Assembly: GCF_900167275.1 (NCBI RefSeq) | Contig: NZ_FUWX01000017.1 | Coordinates: 1-52,081, forward strand | From: Cetobacterium ceti | GTDB lineage: Bacteria; Fusobacteriota; Fusobacteriia; Fusobacteriales; Fusobacteriaceae | DNA: 52,081 bases | Direction of reading: 5' to 3' | Part shown: in pieces, positions 35,273 to 45,949 of the stretch | Numbering within the stretch: the first letter of the stretch is position 1 | Layout of the letters: each line of letters begins with the position of its first letter | The notes under the pieces: model-generated | The model's input: the letters and a program-made list of their open reading frames with translations, nothing else | Databases searched by the model: none | Told to the model about the DNA's origin: nothing | Program-made: the position numbers and the translations under genes

Positions 35273-37282
35273 ATGGAAAATATAAAAGAAAAAATAAATA
35301 GTTTGAGAAAAGACATAGAAAAATATAATGAATACTACTATAGTAAAAATGAAAGTTTAATATCAGATGTAGAGTTTGATAAGCTTTTAAAAGAGTTAGA
35401 AGCTTTAGAGGAGAAGTATCCCCAATATAAAGAAAAAGTAAGCCCTACTAAAAAAGTTGGCTCTAGTTTAAAAGATACTAAATTTCAAAAAGTTGTACAT
35501 AGAAAAAAAATGTTAAGTTTATCCAATAGCTATAATATTATGGATATAGAAGCATTTATGGAAAGAGTTAGAAAAAATGTGGAAGATGAGAAAAAAGTTT
35601 TAGAATATGCCTTAGAAGTAAAATTAGATGGATTATCCATAAGTTTACAATATGAAAAAGGGGAACTAGTGAGAGGAGTTACTCGTGGAGATGGAGAAAT
35701 AGGTGAAGATGTAACTGAAAATCTAATTGAGATAGAAAGTATTCCTAAAAGTTTAAAAGAAAAAATAGATATAGAAGTTAGAGGAGAAGTTGTTTTACCA
35801 ATAAGTAATTTTGAAAAGTTAAATAGAGATAGATTGGAAAAAAATGAGGAGATATTTGCTAACCCAAGAAATGCTGCTAGTGGAACATTGAGACAAATAG
35901 ATTCTAAAATAGTTAAAGAAAGAGGATTAGATGCTTATTTTTATTTTATAGTTGAAGGAGAGAAACTAGGAATAAAAAGCCAGAAAGAAAGTTTTGATTT
36001 CTTAGAAAAAATAGGACTTAAAACAACGGGAATATGTGAAGTTTTAAAAAATGAAGTTGAAATTGAAAAGAGAATTGCTTACTGGGAAGTAAATAAAGAG
36101 AATTTAGATTATGAAACTGATGGAATGGTTTTAAAATTAAATGATATGACTCTTTGGGAAGAAGTTGGATATACTACCAAAAGTCCAAGATGGGCAATTG
36201 CCTATAAATTCCCAGCTAAACAAGTTACAACAAAATTAGAAGATGTTACTTGGCAAGTTGGAAGAACAGGGAAAGTTACTCCTGTTGCTGAATTGACAGA
36301 GGTAGAATTATCAGGAAGCAAGGTAAAAAGGGCAAGTTTACACAATTTTGATGAGATAAAAAGAAAAGATATAAGAATTGGAGATAGGGTTTTTATTGAA
36401 AAAGCAGCAGAGATTATCCCTCAAGTTGTAAGTTCAATTAAAGAGACAAGAACTGGAGAAGAAAAGATAGTAATACCACCTAAGGATTGTCCAGTGTGTG
36501 GAACTGCTCTTATTAAAGAGGAAGGATTAGTAGATTTAAAATGTCCTAATGAAAAGTGTCCTGCAATAGTTCAAGGACAAATAGAGTACTTTGTATCTAG
36601 AGATGGAATGAATATAACAGGACTAGGAAGTAAAATAGTTGAAAGATTTTTAGAGCTTGGATTTATTAAGGATATAACAGATATTTATCTATTAAAAAAT
36701 CATAAGGAAGAGCTAGAAAAGTTAGAAAAATTAGGTAAAAAAAGTATTGAAAATCTATTAGATTCCATAGAGAAAAGTAAAAATAGAGATTATAGTAAAA
36801 CACTTTATGCCTTAGGAATACCATATGTTGGAAAATATTTAGGTGGAGTTTTAGCTAAAGAAAGTAAAGATATAGATAGTTTAAGTAAAATGTCCTTGGA
36901 AGAGTTATTAGAAATAGAGGGAATAGGAAATAAAGTTGCAGAGGCAGTATATAATTATTTTAAAAATGAAAAAACAATGGAAATAGTTGAAAAATTAAAG
37001 GAATATGGAGTGAACTTTAAAAATATAGAAAAATTAGAGGAGGGACCTAAGCCTTTTAAAGATAAAACATTTTTATTTACTGGAAAATTAGAAAAGTTTA
37101 CAAGGGAAGAAATTAAGGAAGAAATTGAAAAATTAGGTGGAAAAAACCTTTCAGGAGTTAGTAAAAAATTAGATTATTTAATAGTTGGAAAAGATGCTGG
37201 AAGTAAGTTAAAAAAAGCTCAAGAAATAGGAAGTATAAAAATACTTACAGAAGATGAATTTATGGAAATTATCAAGGGGTAA
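35273..37282 (+). CDS. ligA: NAD-dependent DNA ligase
   Basis: A 669-residue DNA ligase. The adenylation Lys is K117 in LEVKLDGLS. The N-terminal Ia domain binds NAD (EYYYSKNESLISDVEFDKLL), followed by the OB fold, a Cys4 zinc finger (CPVCG...LKCPNEKCPA, about 405-430), HhH repeats (LEIEGIGNKVAEAV) and a C-terminal BRCT domain (~590-669). It seals nicks in replication and repair. Full family length. Confidence 0.97.
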   Translation: MENIKEKINSLRKDIEKYNEYYYSKNESLISDVEFDKLLKELEALEEKYPQYKEKVSPTKKVGSSLKDTKFQKVVHRKKMLSLSNSYNIMDIEAFMERVRKNVEDEKKVLEYALEVKLDGLSISLQYEKGELVRGVTRGDGEIGEDVTENLIEIESIPKSLKEKIDIEVRGEVVLPISNFEKLNRDRLEKNEEIFANPRNAASGTLRQIDSKIVKERGLDAYFYFIVEGEKLGIKSQKESFDFLEKIGLKTTGICEVLKNEVEIEKRIAYWEVNKENLDYETDGMVLKLNDMTLWEEVGYTTKSPRWAIAYKFPAKQVTTKLEDVTWQVGRTGKVTPVAELTEVELSGSKVKRASLHNFDEIKRKDIRIGDRVFIEKAAEIIPQVVSSIKETRTGEEKIVIPPKDCPVCGTALIKEEGLVDLKCPNEKCPAIVQGQIEYFVSRDGMNITGLGSKIVERFLELGFIKDITDIYLLKNHKEELEKLEKLGKKSIENLLDSIEKSKNRDYSKTLYALGIPYVGKYLGGVLAKESKDIDSLSKMSLEELLEIEGIGNKVAEAVYNYFKNEKTMEIVEKLKEYGVNFKNIEKLEEGPKPFKDKTFLFTGKLEKFTREEIKEEIEKLGGKNLSGVSKKLDYLIVGKDAGSKLKKAQEIGSIKILTEDEFMEIIKG

Positions 37283-37288
37283 CTTTCA

Positions 37289-37317
37289 TTGACTAGAGCA
37301 TTTAAGTGTGGTAACAT
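37289..37317 (+). promoter_or_regulatory. promoter of secA
   Basis: TTGACT (37289-37294), 17 bases, TAACAT (37312-37317), preceded by TGG (extended -10). It starts in the short ligA-secA gap, 49 bases before the secA ATG. Confidence 0.7.
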
Positions 37318-37365
37318 AGATGCTGAGAAAATATATTAAAAATAAGCTTTTGAAAGGATGTTTCG

Positions 37366-40035
37366 ATGGTTGGAAATTTACTGAAAAAATTGTTTGGAAC
37401 AAAAAATGATAGAGAAGTAAAAAGAATTAGAAAGATAGTTGCTGAAATAAATGGTTTAGAGCCAGATATGGAAAAACTAACTGATGAGCAACTTAAAGGG
37501 AAAACAGCAGAATTCAGAGAAAGAATTTCTCAAGGAGAAACTTTAGATGACATTCTAGTAGAAGCTTTTGCTGTTGTAAGAGAGGCTTCAAAAAGAGTAT
37601 TAGGAATGAGACACTATGATGTTCAGTTAATCGGTGGAATAGTACTTCACGAAGGAAAAATTACTGAGATGAAAACAGGAGAGGGTAAAACATTAGTTGC
37701 TACAGGTCCTGTTTATTTAAATGCTCTTTCAGGAAAAGGAGTACATGTAATAACTGTAAACGATTATTTAGCACAAAGAGATAGAAATATAATGAGTAGA
37801 TTATATGATTTCTTAGGATTAACATCGGGAGTTATTATAAATGGATTAGATCCAGATCTTAGAAAACAAGCATATTTATCAGATATAACTTATGGAACAA
37901 ACTCTGAATTTGGATTTGATTACCTAAGAGATAATATGATAAATAGAATAGAGGAAAAAGTTCAAAGAAAATTAAATTTCTGTATTGTGGATGAGGTGGA
38001 TTCTATATTAATAGATGAGGCTAGAACACCGCTTATTATTTCAGGTGCTGCTTCTGAAGCCACAAGATGGTATCAAATATTCTGTCAAGTTGTAGGAATG
38101 TTAGAGAGAAGTACTTATACTGAAAAAATTGAAGCTAAAAAGAAAAAAGAGATGGATATTCCTCTTGAGAAATGGGGAGACTATGAAGTTGATGAAAAGG
38201 CTAGAAATATAGTTTTAACAGAAAAAGGGGTAAAAAGAGTAGAGGAAATATTAAAAATAGATAACTTATACTCTCCTGAAAATGTGGAGTTAACCCATTA
38301 TCTAAGTCAAGCATTAAAAGCTAAGGAAATATTTATTAGAGATAGAGATTATCTAGTTAAAGATGGAGAAGTAATTATAATAGATGAATTTACAGGAAGA
38401 GCCATGGAAGGTAGAAGATATTCCGATGGACTTCACCAAGCTATAGAAGCAAAAGAGGGAGTAAATGTTGCAGGAGAAAACCAAACTTTAGCATCTATAA
38501 CTTTACAAAATTATTTTAGAATGTATGAAAAATTATCTGGAATGACAGGAACTGCAGAAACAGAAGCTGCTGAGTTTGTACATACTTATGGTTTAGATGT
38601 AATAATTATACCAACAAATAAACCAATATTAAGAAAAGATAATCCAGATTTAGTATTTAAAACTAGAGATGAAAAAATAAACGCCATAGTAAATAGAATA
38701 GAAGAATTACATAAATCGGGGCAACCAGTATTAGTAGGAACAATATCTATAAAAGGTTCTGAAGAATTATCTGATTTATTAAAACAAAGAAAAGTTCCCC
38801 ACAGTGTATTAAATGCTAAACACCATGAGCAAGAAGCAGAAATTGTAGCTCAAGCAGGTAGATATGGAGCAGTTACAATAGCCACTAATATGGCTGGGAG
38901 AGGGACTGACATTATGCTTGGTGGAAATCCTGAGGCAAGGGCTATAGGAGAAGTTGGAAGTTTAGATGCAGAAAACTATAATGAGGTTCATGAGAAATAT
39001 AAAAAAGAGTGTGAAGAGGAAAAAACAAAAGTTATTGCAGCTGGAGGACTATTCATACTAGGAACAGAGAGACATGAGTCTAGAAGAATAGATAATCAGT
39101 TAAGAGGAAGAGCGGGAAGACAGGGAGACCCTGGAGTTTCAGAGTTTTATCTATCTCTAGAAGATGATTTAATGAGACTTTTCGGATCAGAAAGAGTAAA
39201 ACATGTAATGGAAAAATTAGGATTACCTGAAGGGGAGCCTATAACTCATGGAATGATAAGTAAAGCTATAGAAAATGCTCAGAAAAAAGTTGAGTCTAGA
39301 AACTTTGGAATTAGAAAATCTTTACTTGAATATGATGATGTAATGAATAAGCAAAGAGAAGCCATATATAAAAGTAGAAATGAAGCTTTATCTAAGGATG
39401 ATTTACATGACACTATTGAAACTATGTTAAAAGACAGTGTAAGTAGTATTGTTCTTTCTAAATTTGTTGGAGAATATAAAGAAGAATGGGATATGGCCGG
39501 AGTTGCTGAAATTATAAGAGATAAATATGATTGTGAAGTGACTGATTTAGAAGAGTATAAATCTATGACTATTGAAGAATATTGTGAAAAATTATCTTCG
39601 AAAGTATTAGAAAGATATAAGGAAAAAGAAGAAGAGTTCGGATCAGAATTAATGAGAAAAATAGAAAGATATGTTTTATTTGAAGTTGTTGATTCAAGAT
39701 GGAGAGAGCACTTAAAAGCACTAGATGCATTAAAAGAAGGAATATACTTAAGATCATATGGACAAAAGGATCCTCTTGTGGAATATAAGATTATTTCAGG
39801 AGATATGTATGGTAGAATGTTAGAAACTATAAAGGATGAAATTACTACTTATATGTTTAAAGTTGTAATAAGAAATCCTGAAGAGGAAGAGGAGTTAGCT
39901 GAAGAACCTATGGAAGTAGTGGGAACTTTAGATAATGAACAATTAGTTGAAGAGTTTCAAGATGGAGATTTTGAAGAGGAACTATGTAAATGTGGAAGTG
40001 GAAAAAAATATAGTAAATGTTGCGGAAGAGTTTAG
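37366..40035 (+). CDS. secA: preprotein translocase ATPase SecA
   Basis: An 889-residue motor for Sec-dependent export. Walker A is [11 protein letters not shown], Walker B includes [25 protein letters not shown] and [11 protein letters not shown] are helicase-type motifs, and the C-terminal zinc-binding tail is [15 protein letters not shown] (SEC-C), which contacts SecB or lipids. All canonical domains are visible. It is followed after 9 bases by a lipoprotein gene in the same transcript. Confidence 0.98.
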   Translation: MVGNLLKKLFGTKNDREVKRIRKIVAEINGLEPDMEKLTDEQLKGKTAEFRERISQGETLDDILVEAFAVVREASKRVLGMRHYDVQLIGGIVLHEGKITEMKTGEGKTLVATGPVYLNALSGKGVHVITVNDYLAQRDRNIMSRLYDFLGLTSGVIINGLDPDLRKQAYLSDITYGTNSEFGFDYLRDNMINRIEEKVQRKLNFCIVDEVDSILIDEARTPLIISGAASEATRWYQIFCQVVGMLERSTYTEKIEAKKKKEMDIPLEKWGDYEVDEKARNIVLTEKGVKRVEEILKIDNLYSPENVELTHYLSQALKAKEIFIRDRDYLVKDGEVIIIDEFTGRAMEGRRYSDGLHQAIEAKEGVNVAGENQTLASITLQNYFRMYEKLSGMTGTAETEAAEFVHTYGLDVIIIPTNKPILRKDNPDLVFKTRDEKINAIVNRIEELHKSGQPVLVGTISIKGSEELSDLLKQRKVPHSVLNAKHHEQEAEIVAQAGRYGAVTIATNMAGRGTDIMLGGNPEARAIGEVGSLDAENYNEVHEKYKKECEEEKTKVIAAGGLFILGTERHESRRIDNQLRGRAGRQGDPGVSEFYLSLEDDLMRLFGSERVKHVMEKLGLPEGEPITHGMISKAIENAQKKVESRNFGIRKSLLEYDDVMNKQREAIYKSRNEALSKDDLHDTIETMLKDSVSSIVLSKFVGEYKEEWDMAGVAEIIRDKYDCEVTDLEEYKSMTIEEYCEKLSSKVLERYKEKEEEFGSELMRKIERYVLFEVVDSRWREHLKALDALKEGIYLRSYGQKDPLVEYKIISGDMYGRMLETIKDEITTYMFKVVIRNPEEEEELAEEPMEVVGTLDNEQLVEEFQDGDFEEELCKCGSGKKYSKCCGRV

Positions 40036-40044
40036 GAGGGATCA

Positions 40045-40773
40045 ATGAAAAAGCTGGCTATAGTACTTATATTAGCGACACTTATGGGGTGTAGCTCAAC
40101 AGTATCAAGACAAGAATTGGTTACAAAGTATCATATTAATAAGGAATCAGTAAAAAATTGGGACAAAACAATTCCAGCGGTAGTTCAAAAAGAATCTTTA
40201 ATTGAAGACTGGTATGGAGGAGAGGATGTATTATTTTATCTAAGAAAAACAGGTAAATTAGATGAAAAAGATGCCGAGTTCTTAAAAGGTTTAAAAACAA
40301 AACAAATTACTCCAGAAGATCAGGAAAGATTTGAAGAAATTTTAACAAAAAGTGTTTCAAAACTTCCAAGAGAATTTTATTTAAAAGATGAAAATTTAAA
40401 AGATCCTAAGGGGTTAGTAGATTTCATGGTAAGACAATCTTATATAAGAATGGATAATCCATCTAATCACATAGCTAAAGAAGTTGCAACAGAGGATGAA
40501 TGGAAAGAAATAGTTGAACTTTCTAAACAAAAAGATTTAAATGAAAAGGATACTAAAAAACTTAGAAAATTATTAAATAAATTCATAAAAAGAAGTGAAT
40601 TTTTCGATGCAAAATCTTGGTATAACATAGAAGTTTCCCCAAGAGTTATAGAAATTGTAAATATTTCTAAAAAGGAAAATGAAACTAAATTAGAGAAGAA
40701 TAATGTAAACGCTAAGGCACTTTACATTGCATATCCAGAGTATTTTTCTAAATTAGAAAAATGGGATAACTAA
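40045..40773 (+). CDS. small lipoprotein with repeated helical segments, function unknown
   Basis: A 242-residue protein with a lipoprotein signal: MKKLAIVLILATLMGCSS, lipobox LMGC with the lipidated Cys at 16. The mature region carries three related short helical segments: LDEKDAEFLKGL, ITPEDQERFEEILTKSV and LNEKDTKKLRKLLNKFI. Two of these are followed by similar EFY/EFF residues, suggesting internal duplication. I recognise no family. It sits directly after secA (overlapping SD) and ahead of a terminator, so it is co-expressed with export machinery. Its export by that machinery is plausible but unproven. Confidence 0.7.
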   Translation: MKKLAIVLILATLMGCSSTVSRQELVTKYHINKESVKNWDKTIPAVVQKESLIEDWYGGEDVLFYLRKTGKLDEKDAEFLKGLKTKQITPEDQERFEEILTKSVSKLPREFYLKDENLKDPKGLVDFMVRQSYIRMDNPSNHIAKEVATEDEWKEIVELSKQKDLNEKDTKKLRKLLNKFIKRSEFFDAKSWYNIEVSPRVIEIVNISKKENETKLEKNNVNAKALYIAYPEYFSKLEKWDN

Positions 40774-40783
40774 TAAAATCTAC

Positions 40784-40817
40784 AGGTGATGCCTTAGGGT
40801 ATCACCTATTTTATTTA
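40784..40817 (+). terminator. intrinsic terminator of the secA operon
   Basis: Stem AGGTGATGCC / GGTATCACCT (40784-40793 with 40798-40807), 4-base loop, followed by ATTTTATTT. Confidence 0.78.
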
Positions 40818-40832
40818 TTAAGGGGGGTATTT

Positions 40833-41663
40833 ATGAAGGAATATGATTTACACAGTCATACAACTGCATCTGATGGAACTTTTACTCCAAAGGAACTAAT
40901 TGAAAGAGCGAAAAAAAATGGATTAAAAGGAATTGCTATAACAGATCATGACACAGTAGATGGATTAAAAGAGGGAGAGAAAATAAGTAAGGAATTAAAT
41001 ATAGAATTTATACCTGGAATAGAATTTTCTTGTACTTTAGGAGATAGGGATGTACATATACTTGGTTATTTTATAGATTATAATTCAAAGGAACTTTTGG
41101 AAGAATTAAAAAAATTAGAAGAAAATAGAAATGAAAGAAATAAGGAAATCTTAAATAAACTTAGAAATTATAAAATAAGAATATCTGAAGAGGAATTAAA
41201 AGAGGAAGCAAAGGGAAAAATTATAAGTAAAGCTCATATAGCTAATGTGATGGTCAAAAAAGGGTATGTCTACACAAGAGGGGCAGCTTTTAAAGAATAC
41301 TTAGGTAATAAAGGGGTAGCTTATATTAAAAGAAAAAATTTCCCACCAGAAAAGGGAATAGACCTTGTAAAAAAAGCAGGTGGAATTCCAGTGTTAGCTC
41401 ACCCAAAACTTATAAGTACCAATGAAAATGAAATAAAAGCTTTAATAGAAAAACTTGTGTCTTTAGGACTAGAAGGAATTGAGGCGGAATATGGTAGTTT
41501 TCAAAAGGAAGATATGATAAAATACAGTGAGTTAAGTAAAGAGTTAAATCTTTTTATAACTGGAGGATCAGACTTTCATGGCTTAAATAGAGAAGGAGTA
41601 GATTTAGGTGATGGAGGAATTGATGAGGACAAATTTTTTAAATTAAAAAATAGAAAAAAATAG
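40833..41663 (+). CDS. PHP-domain phosphatase (RNase AM / nucleoside 3',5'-bisphosphate phosphatase type)
   Basis: A 276-residue PHP-fold metal phosphoesterase. Metal ligands are seen in DLHSHTTASDG (His-x-His), ITDHDTVDGL, PGIEFSC and a C-terminal SDFHG. The family includes E. coli RNase AM (YciV), which dephosphorylates pAp-like nucleotides and trims RNA 5' ends. The exact substrate is inferred from the family. It follows a terminator; no separate promoter was found in the short gap. Confidence 0.85.
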   Translation: MKEYDLHSHTTASDGTFTPKELIERAKKNGLKGIAITDHDTVDGLKEGEKISKELNIEFIPGIEFSCTLGDRDVHILGYFIDYNSKELLEELKKLEENRNERNKEILNKLRNYKIRISEEELKEEAKGKIISKAHIANVMVKKGYVYTRGAAFKEYLGNKGVAYIKRKNFPPEKGIDLVKKAGGIPVLAHPKLISTNENEIKALIEKLVSLGLEGIEAEYGSFQKEDMIKYSELSKELNLFITGGSDFHGLNREGVDLGDGGIDEDKFFKLKNRKK

Positions 41664-41674
41664 GAGGAACTATT

Positions 41675-42670
41675 ATGATTATAGTAACTGGTGCTGCTGG
41701 ATTTATAGCAAGTGCATTTGTATGGAAATTAAATGAAATGGGAATAAAAGATATTTTATTAGTTGATAAATTAAGAACAGAGGATAAATGGTTAAATATT
41801 AGAAAAAGAGATTATTATGACTGGTGTGATAGAGATGAACTATTTACATGGTTAGAAAATCCTGAAAATGCAGAAAAAATTACTGGAGTTTTACATATGG
41901 GAGCTATATCTGCTACCACAGAAAAAGATGGAGATCTTTTAATGAAAAATAACTACGAATACAGTAAAAAATTATGGGAATTCTGTGCAAAGAAAAAAAT
42001 AAATTATGTTTATGCATCTTCAGCGGCTACTTATGGTGGAGGAGAGCAAGGATATAATGATGAAGTAACTCCAGAGGAATTAAAAAAATTAATGCCTTTA
42101 AATAAATATGGATATTCTAAAAAAATATTTGATGATTGGGCTTTAAAACAAAAAGAAACACCTAATCAATGGGCAGGAGTAAAATTCTTTAATGTCTATG
42201 GACCTCAAGAGTATCATAAGGGAAGAATGGCTTCAATGGTATTTCACACATTTAACCAATACAAAGACAATGGTGGAGTAAAATTATTTAAATCTCATAA
42301 GGAAGGTTATGCTGATGGGGAGCAATTAAGAGATTTTGTATATATAAAAGATGTTGTAGATGTATTATACTTCCTATTATTTGAAAAGGTTCCATCTGGA
42401 ATTTATAACTTAGGAACAGGAGAAGCTAGAAGTTTTCATGATTTAGCTCTTGAGACTATTAGATGTGCTGCAAATGATCATAGTATAAAATCAGAAGCAG
42501 TAATAGAATTTGTACCTATGCCAGAAGATTTAAGAGGGAAATATCAATATTTTACAGAAGCATCAATGGAAAAATTAAAAAAAGCAGGATATACAAAGAA
42601 ATTCTATACTCTTGAAGAGGGAGTTAAGGATTATGTAGAATATTTATCTAAAGAAGATAGATATTTATAA
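41675..42670 (+). CDS. hldD: ADP-L-glycero-D-manno-heptose-6-epimerase
   Basis: A 331-residue SDR-type epimerase that makes the heptose donor for the LPS inner core. GAAGFIAS binds NADP, YGYSKK carries the catalytic Tyr/Lys, MGAISATTEKDGD is close to the HldD-specific HxGAxSxTTE segment, and KFFNVYGPQEYHKGRMASM is another HldD hallmark. Its presence argues for a Gram-negative outer membrane. No other LPS genes flank it; it is 11 bases after the PHP gene and 14 before uppP. Confidence 0.95.
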   Translation: MIIVTGAAGFIASAFVWKLNEMGIKDILLVDKLRTEDKWLNIRKRDYYDWCDRDELFTWLENPENAEKITGVLHMGAISATTEKDGDLLMKNNYEYSKKLWEFCAKKKINYVYASSAATYGGGEQGYNDEVTPEELKKLMPLNKYGYSKKIFDDWALKQKETPNQWAGVKFFNVYGPQEYHKGRMASMVFHTFNQYKDNGGVKLFKSHKEGYADGEQLRDFVYIKDVVDVLYFLLFEKVPSGIYNLGTGEARSFHDLALETIRCAANDHSIKSEAVIEFVPMPEDLRGKYQYFTEASMEKLKKAGYTKKFYTLEEGVKDYVEYLSKEDRYL

Positions 42671-42684
42671 TTTAGGGGGGGAAG

Positions 42685-43491
42685 ATGAATCCTTATTTAT
42701 TAGTAATAATCCTTTCTTTAGTCGAGGGATTAACAGAGTTTATTCCTGTAAGTAGTACAGGACATATGATATTAGTGGAGAAATTTATAAACTCTCCCTA
42801 TGTAACTAAAAGTTTTATGGATAATTTTTTAATAATTATCCAATTTGGAGCCATTCTTTCTGTAGTTGTTTATTTTTGGAAAGATTTAACTCCCTTTGTA
42901 AAAAATAAAGAGGAATTTAAGGAGAAGATGTCCCTATGGTCTAAAATTATAGTTGGAGTTATTCCAGCGGGAGTTATAGGATTATGGGCAGATGATTATA
43001 TTTCAGAATATTTTATGGATAACTCTACAATAATTGCAGTAATGTTAATTATTTATGGAATAATATTTATTTTTATAGAAAATAAAACTAAAGGAAAAAG
43101 TAAAATAAATTCTATTAAGGATTTATCTTATAAATTAGCATTTATAATTGGATTTTTTCAATGTTTAGCTATGATACCGGGGACTTCTAGATCGGGAGCT
43201 ACAATAGTAGGGGCTTTATTATTGGGCTTATCTAGAGGGGTAGCAGCAGAGTACTCTTTCTTTTTAGCAATTCCAACAATGGCTGGAGCAACTCTTTTAA
43301 AACTTTTAAAAAATGGAGTTAGTTTTACAGGAACTGAATGGCAATTACTAATATTAGGAGTTGTATTATCATTTGTAATAGCTTATGTTGTTATAAAATG
43401 GTTTATGGATTATATAAAAACTAAGACTTTTAGAGTCTTTGGAATATATAGAGTAATTTTAGGAATATTAGTATTACTTCTTATGAGATAG
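42685..43491 (+). CDS. uppP: undecaprenyl-diphosphatase
   Basis: A 268-residue polytopic membrane phosphatase (BacA family) that recycles undecaprenyl pyrophosphate for peptidoglycan, LPS and capsule assembly. The catalytic ExxxE is in EGLTEFIPVSSTGHMIL, and the second signature is PGTSRSGATI. About eight hydrophobic segments. SD GGGGGGAAG precedes the ATG. Confidence 0.95.
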   Translation: MNPYLLVIILSLVEGLTEFIPVSSTGHMILVEKFINSPYVTKSFMDNFLIIIQFGAILSVVVYFWKDLTPFVKNKEEFKEKMSLWSKIIVGVIPAGVIGLWADDYISEYFMDNSTIIAVMLIIYGIIFIFIENKTKGKSKINSIKDLSYKLAFIIGFFQCLAMIPGTSRSGATIVGALLLGLSRGVAAEYSFFLAIPTMAGATLLKLLKNGVSFTGTEWQLLILGVVLSFVIAYVVIKWFMDYIKTKTFRVFGIYRVILGILVLLLMR

Positions 43492-43513
43492 CATCTATCA
43501 ATAGGAGGAGAAT

Positions 43514-44494
43514 ATGGAAAAATTAAAACTGTATGAAATATTTGAAAAATCCCTAGAAGAGGGTGCCTCAGATATACATCTAATACCAGGGGAGAAAGTA
43601 TTTTTCAGAATAGAGGGCCATCTAATATTGAAAGAATATTTTGAAGAGGTAACAGAGGAAAAGATACAGGATTTAATTTTTCCTTTTTTATTTTTTGAAG
43701 AGTTGGAAAAACTAAAAAAATATAAAGAATTGGATTTTTCAATAGGAATTGAAAATATAGGGCGGTTTAGAGGGAATATTTTTAAGGCTTTTGGGAAAAT
43801 AAATTTAGTTTTAAGAGTGCTAAAAAATAAAATTTACTCTTTAGAAGAGTTAGGCTTTAAAGAACATTTAAATAAATTAGTAGAGTATAAAAATGGATTG
43901 ATACTTATAACAGGAAAGACGGGACAAGGGAAAAGTACCACTTTAGCTAGTTTAATTGAAAAAATAAATCTAGAAAAATCATATCATATTATAACCTTAG
44001 AAGAACCTATAGAATATGTTTTTAAAAATAAAAAATCAATTATTCATCAACGAGAAATAGGAAAAGATATTAAAAGTTTTAAAAATAGTTTAAGGGGAAT
44101 TTTACGTCAGGACCCAGATATAATTGTAATTTCAGAATTAAGAGATAGGGAAACTATAGAATTAGCCTTAGAAGCATCAGAGACAGGACATTTAGTCATA
44201 TCTACTTTACATACAAATGGAGCAGTTGAAACTATAGAGAGAATAGTATCTCAATTTTCTATGGAAAATGAAGATATGATATACACTAGCTTAAGTGAAA
44301 GTTTAAGAGCTATTGTTTCTCAAGAATTTAAAATAGATAAAAATGGGAAAAGAAAACTTGCCTATGAAATTTTAATAGTTAACAACGGAGTGAAAAATAT
44401 GATAAAATGTAAAAATATCTCTCAAATAAAATCATTGATAGAAATGGGAGGTAGAGATGGAATGGTCACAAGGGAAAAATCTCTAGGTTTGTGA
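43514..44494 (+). CDS. PilT-like type IV pilus retraction ATPase
   Basis: A 326-residue secretion ATPase. Walker A is GKTGQGKST (134-142), the Asp box is ITLEEPIEYVF, Walker B is VISELRD, and the His box is STLHTNGAVETIERI. The short N-terminal domain (EGASDIHL) and total length match PilT/PilU rather than PilB. It would power pilus retraction, DNA uptake or twitching. No other pilus structural genes are in the window, so the partner genes must be elsewhere. It is 22 bases after uppP and may be co-transcribed. Confidence 0.87.
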   Translation: MEKLKLYEIFEKSLEEGASDIHLIPGEKVFFRIEGHLILKEYFEEVTEEKIQDLIFPFLFFEELEKLKKYKELDFSIGIENIGRFRGNIFKAFGKINLVLRVLKNKIYSLEELGFKEHLNKLVEYKNGLILITGKTGQGKSTTLASLIEKINLEKSYHIITLEEPIEYVFKNKKSIIHQREIGKDIKSFKNSLRGILRQDPDIIVISELRDRETIELALEASETGHLVISTLHTNGAVETIERIVSQFSMENEDMIYTSLSESLRAIVSQEFKIDKNGKRKLAYEILIVNNGVKNMIKCKNISQIKSLIEMGGRDGMVTREKSLGL

Positions 44495-44500
44495 TATAAT
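44492..44500 (+). promoter_or_regulatory. extended -10 promoter for the HemZ-like gene
   Basis: TGATATAAT (TG-N-TATAAT), overlapping the stop codon of the PilT-like gene, 38 bases before the TTG start. No -35. Confidence 0.5.
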
Positions 44501-44538
44501 ATTTAAAATGCAACAATGTGAATTATTAGGAGGAAAAA

Positions 44539-45942
44539 TTGAGCATATCATCAAATTTTAAAATTAGTGAGGCAAGTTTAAAAGAGTTTATAAGAATTTT
44601 ACTTCCAGAGGGAATAGATAAAGAATTAAATATATATGGGGAAAATAAAGGGGAAAATGTCCTTGTAAAAGTTGAAATAGATGGGAAGACTGGAGAATTA
44701 GAGTATAAAAATATAGAGAATTTAGTAGAGGATCAAAAATTCATAATGGCTAAATCAGCACTATTAAAGGCCTATGGGAAAAATTATCCTTGGGGTGGAT
44801 TAATAGGAGTAAGACCTACAAAAATGACTAGAAGATTTTTCCTATGGGGATTTTCTGAAGAGGAAGTTAAGGGAATATTAAGAGGAATGTATTTAGTTAC
44901 AGAGGATAAAATAGAACTTTTAATAGAAGTTTTAAAAATAGAGGAAAAACTTTTAAATAAAAAAGCTATGAATATGTATATAGGAATACCATATTGTCCT
45001 TCTAAATGTAGATATTGTTCCTTTGCATCTTATGAAGTAAATAGTAAACTAGGAAACTTTTTTCCAGAATTTGTAGAAAAATTAGTTGAAGAAATAGAGA
45101 TTTTAGGAAAATATTCTAAGGATATGAATTTTAAATATGAATCTCTTTATATAGGAGGAGGGACTCCTAGTACATTAACTGAAGAGAATTTAGAAAAAGT
45201 TTTAAAAGCTATAAGGGAAAATATAGATTTAGAAAATTTAAAAGAGTTTACTTTTGAAGCAGGAAGAGAAGATAGTATAACAAGAAAAAAATTAGAACTT
45301 ATGAAAGAATATGGAGTAGATAGAGTAAGTTTAAATCCACAAACATTTAATGAAAAAACTTTAGAAAATTTAAATAGAAAATTCAATAGAAAGCATTTCG
45401 ATGAAGTTTATAAGGATATTAAAGAGATAGGATTTATTTTAAATATGGATATAATATTAGGACTACCTGGGGAAAGTGTAAATGATATATTATATACTTT
45501 AGAAGAGCTAAGAAAATATGATATGGAAAATTTAACAGTTCATAGTTTAGCTAAGAAAAAAGGATCGGTACTTTATAGAGATGAAAACTTCCAAGAATCT
45601 CATGTGGATAGAAGAGCTATAGAGTTGAGAATAAATGAGATAGTAAAAGAAAAAGGAATGCACCCATATTATATGTATAGACAAAAGAATAGTTTAGACT
45701 GGGGAGAAAATGTAGGATATTCAAAATTAAATTGCGAATCTAGATTTAATATAGAGATGATAGAGGAAAATCAATCTACAATGGGTCTAGGAGGAGGGGC
45801 TATAACAAAATTAGTAACTCCTGATACAGAGGTAAACGATCAAATAGAAAGATTTATAAATCCCAAGGATCCCTATTGTTATATTCAAGAGATAAAAGAG
45901 AGAAACGAAAAGAAAATAGAGTTATTTAATAAATTAAAGTAG
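44539..45942 (+). CDS. coproporphyrinogen III oxidase-like radical SAM enzyme (HemZ/HemN-like)
   Basis: A 467-residue radical SAM protein with cluster motif PYCPSKCRYCSF (C153, C157, C160), GGGTPSTLTEENL, and an aminoterminal ~140-residue extension like that of HemZ. HemN-like proteins vary in activity (heme synthesis, heme chaperone HemW, other methylations) and neighbours give no clue. The start is TTG 44539, with TAGGAGG five bases upstream; the next ATG is far inside. It forms a unit with the HhH gene at 45950 and hslO. Confidence 0.82.
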   Translation: MSISSNFKISEASLKEFIRILLPEGIDKELNIYGENKGENVLVKVEIDGKTGELEYKNIENLVEDQKFIMAKSALLKAYGKNYPWGGLIGVRPTKMTRRFFLWGFSEEEVKGILRGMYLVTEDKIELLIEVLKIEEKLLNKKAMNMYIGIPYCPSKCRYCSFASYEVNSKLGNFFPEFVEKLVEEIEILGKYSKDMNFKYESLYIGGGTPSTLTEENLEKVLKAIRENIDLENLKEFTFEAGREDSITRKKLELMKEYGVDRVSLNPQTFNEKTLENLNRKFNRKHFDEVYKDIKEIGFILNMDIILGLPGESVNDILYTLEELRKYDMENLTVHSLAKKKGSVLYRDENFQESHVDRRAIELRINEIVKEKGMHPYYMYRQKNSLDWGENVGYSKLNCESRFNIEMIEENQSTMGLGGGAITKLVTPDTEVNDQIERFINPKDPYCYIQEIKERNEKKIELFNKLK

Positions 45943-45949
45943 GTGAAAA

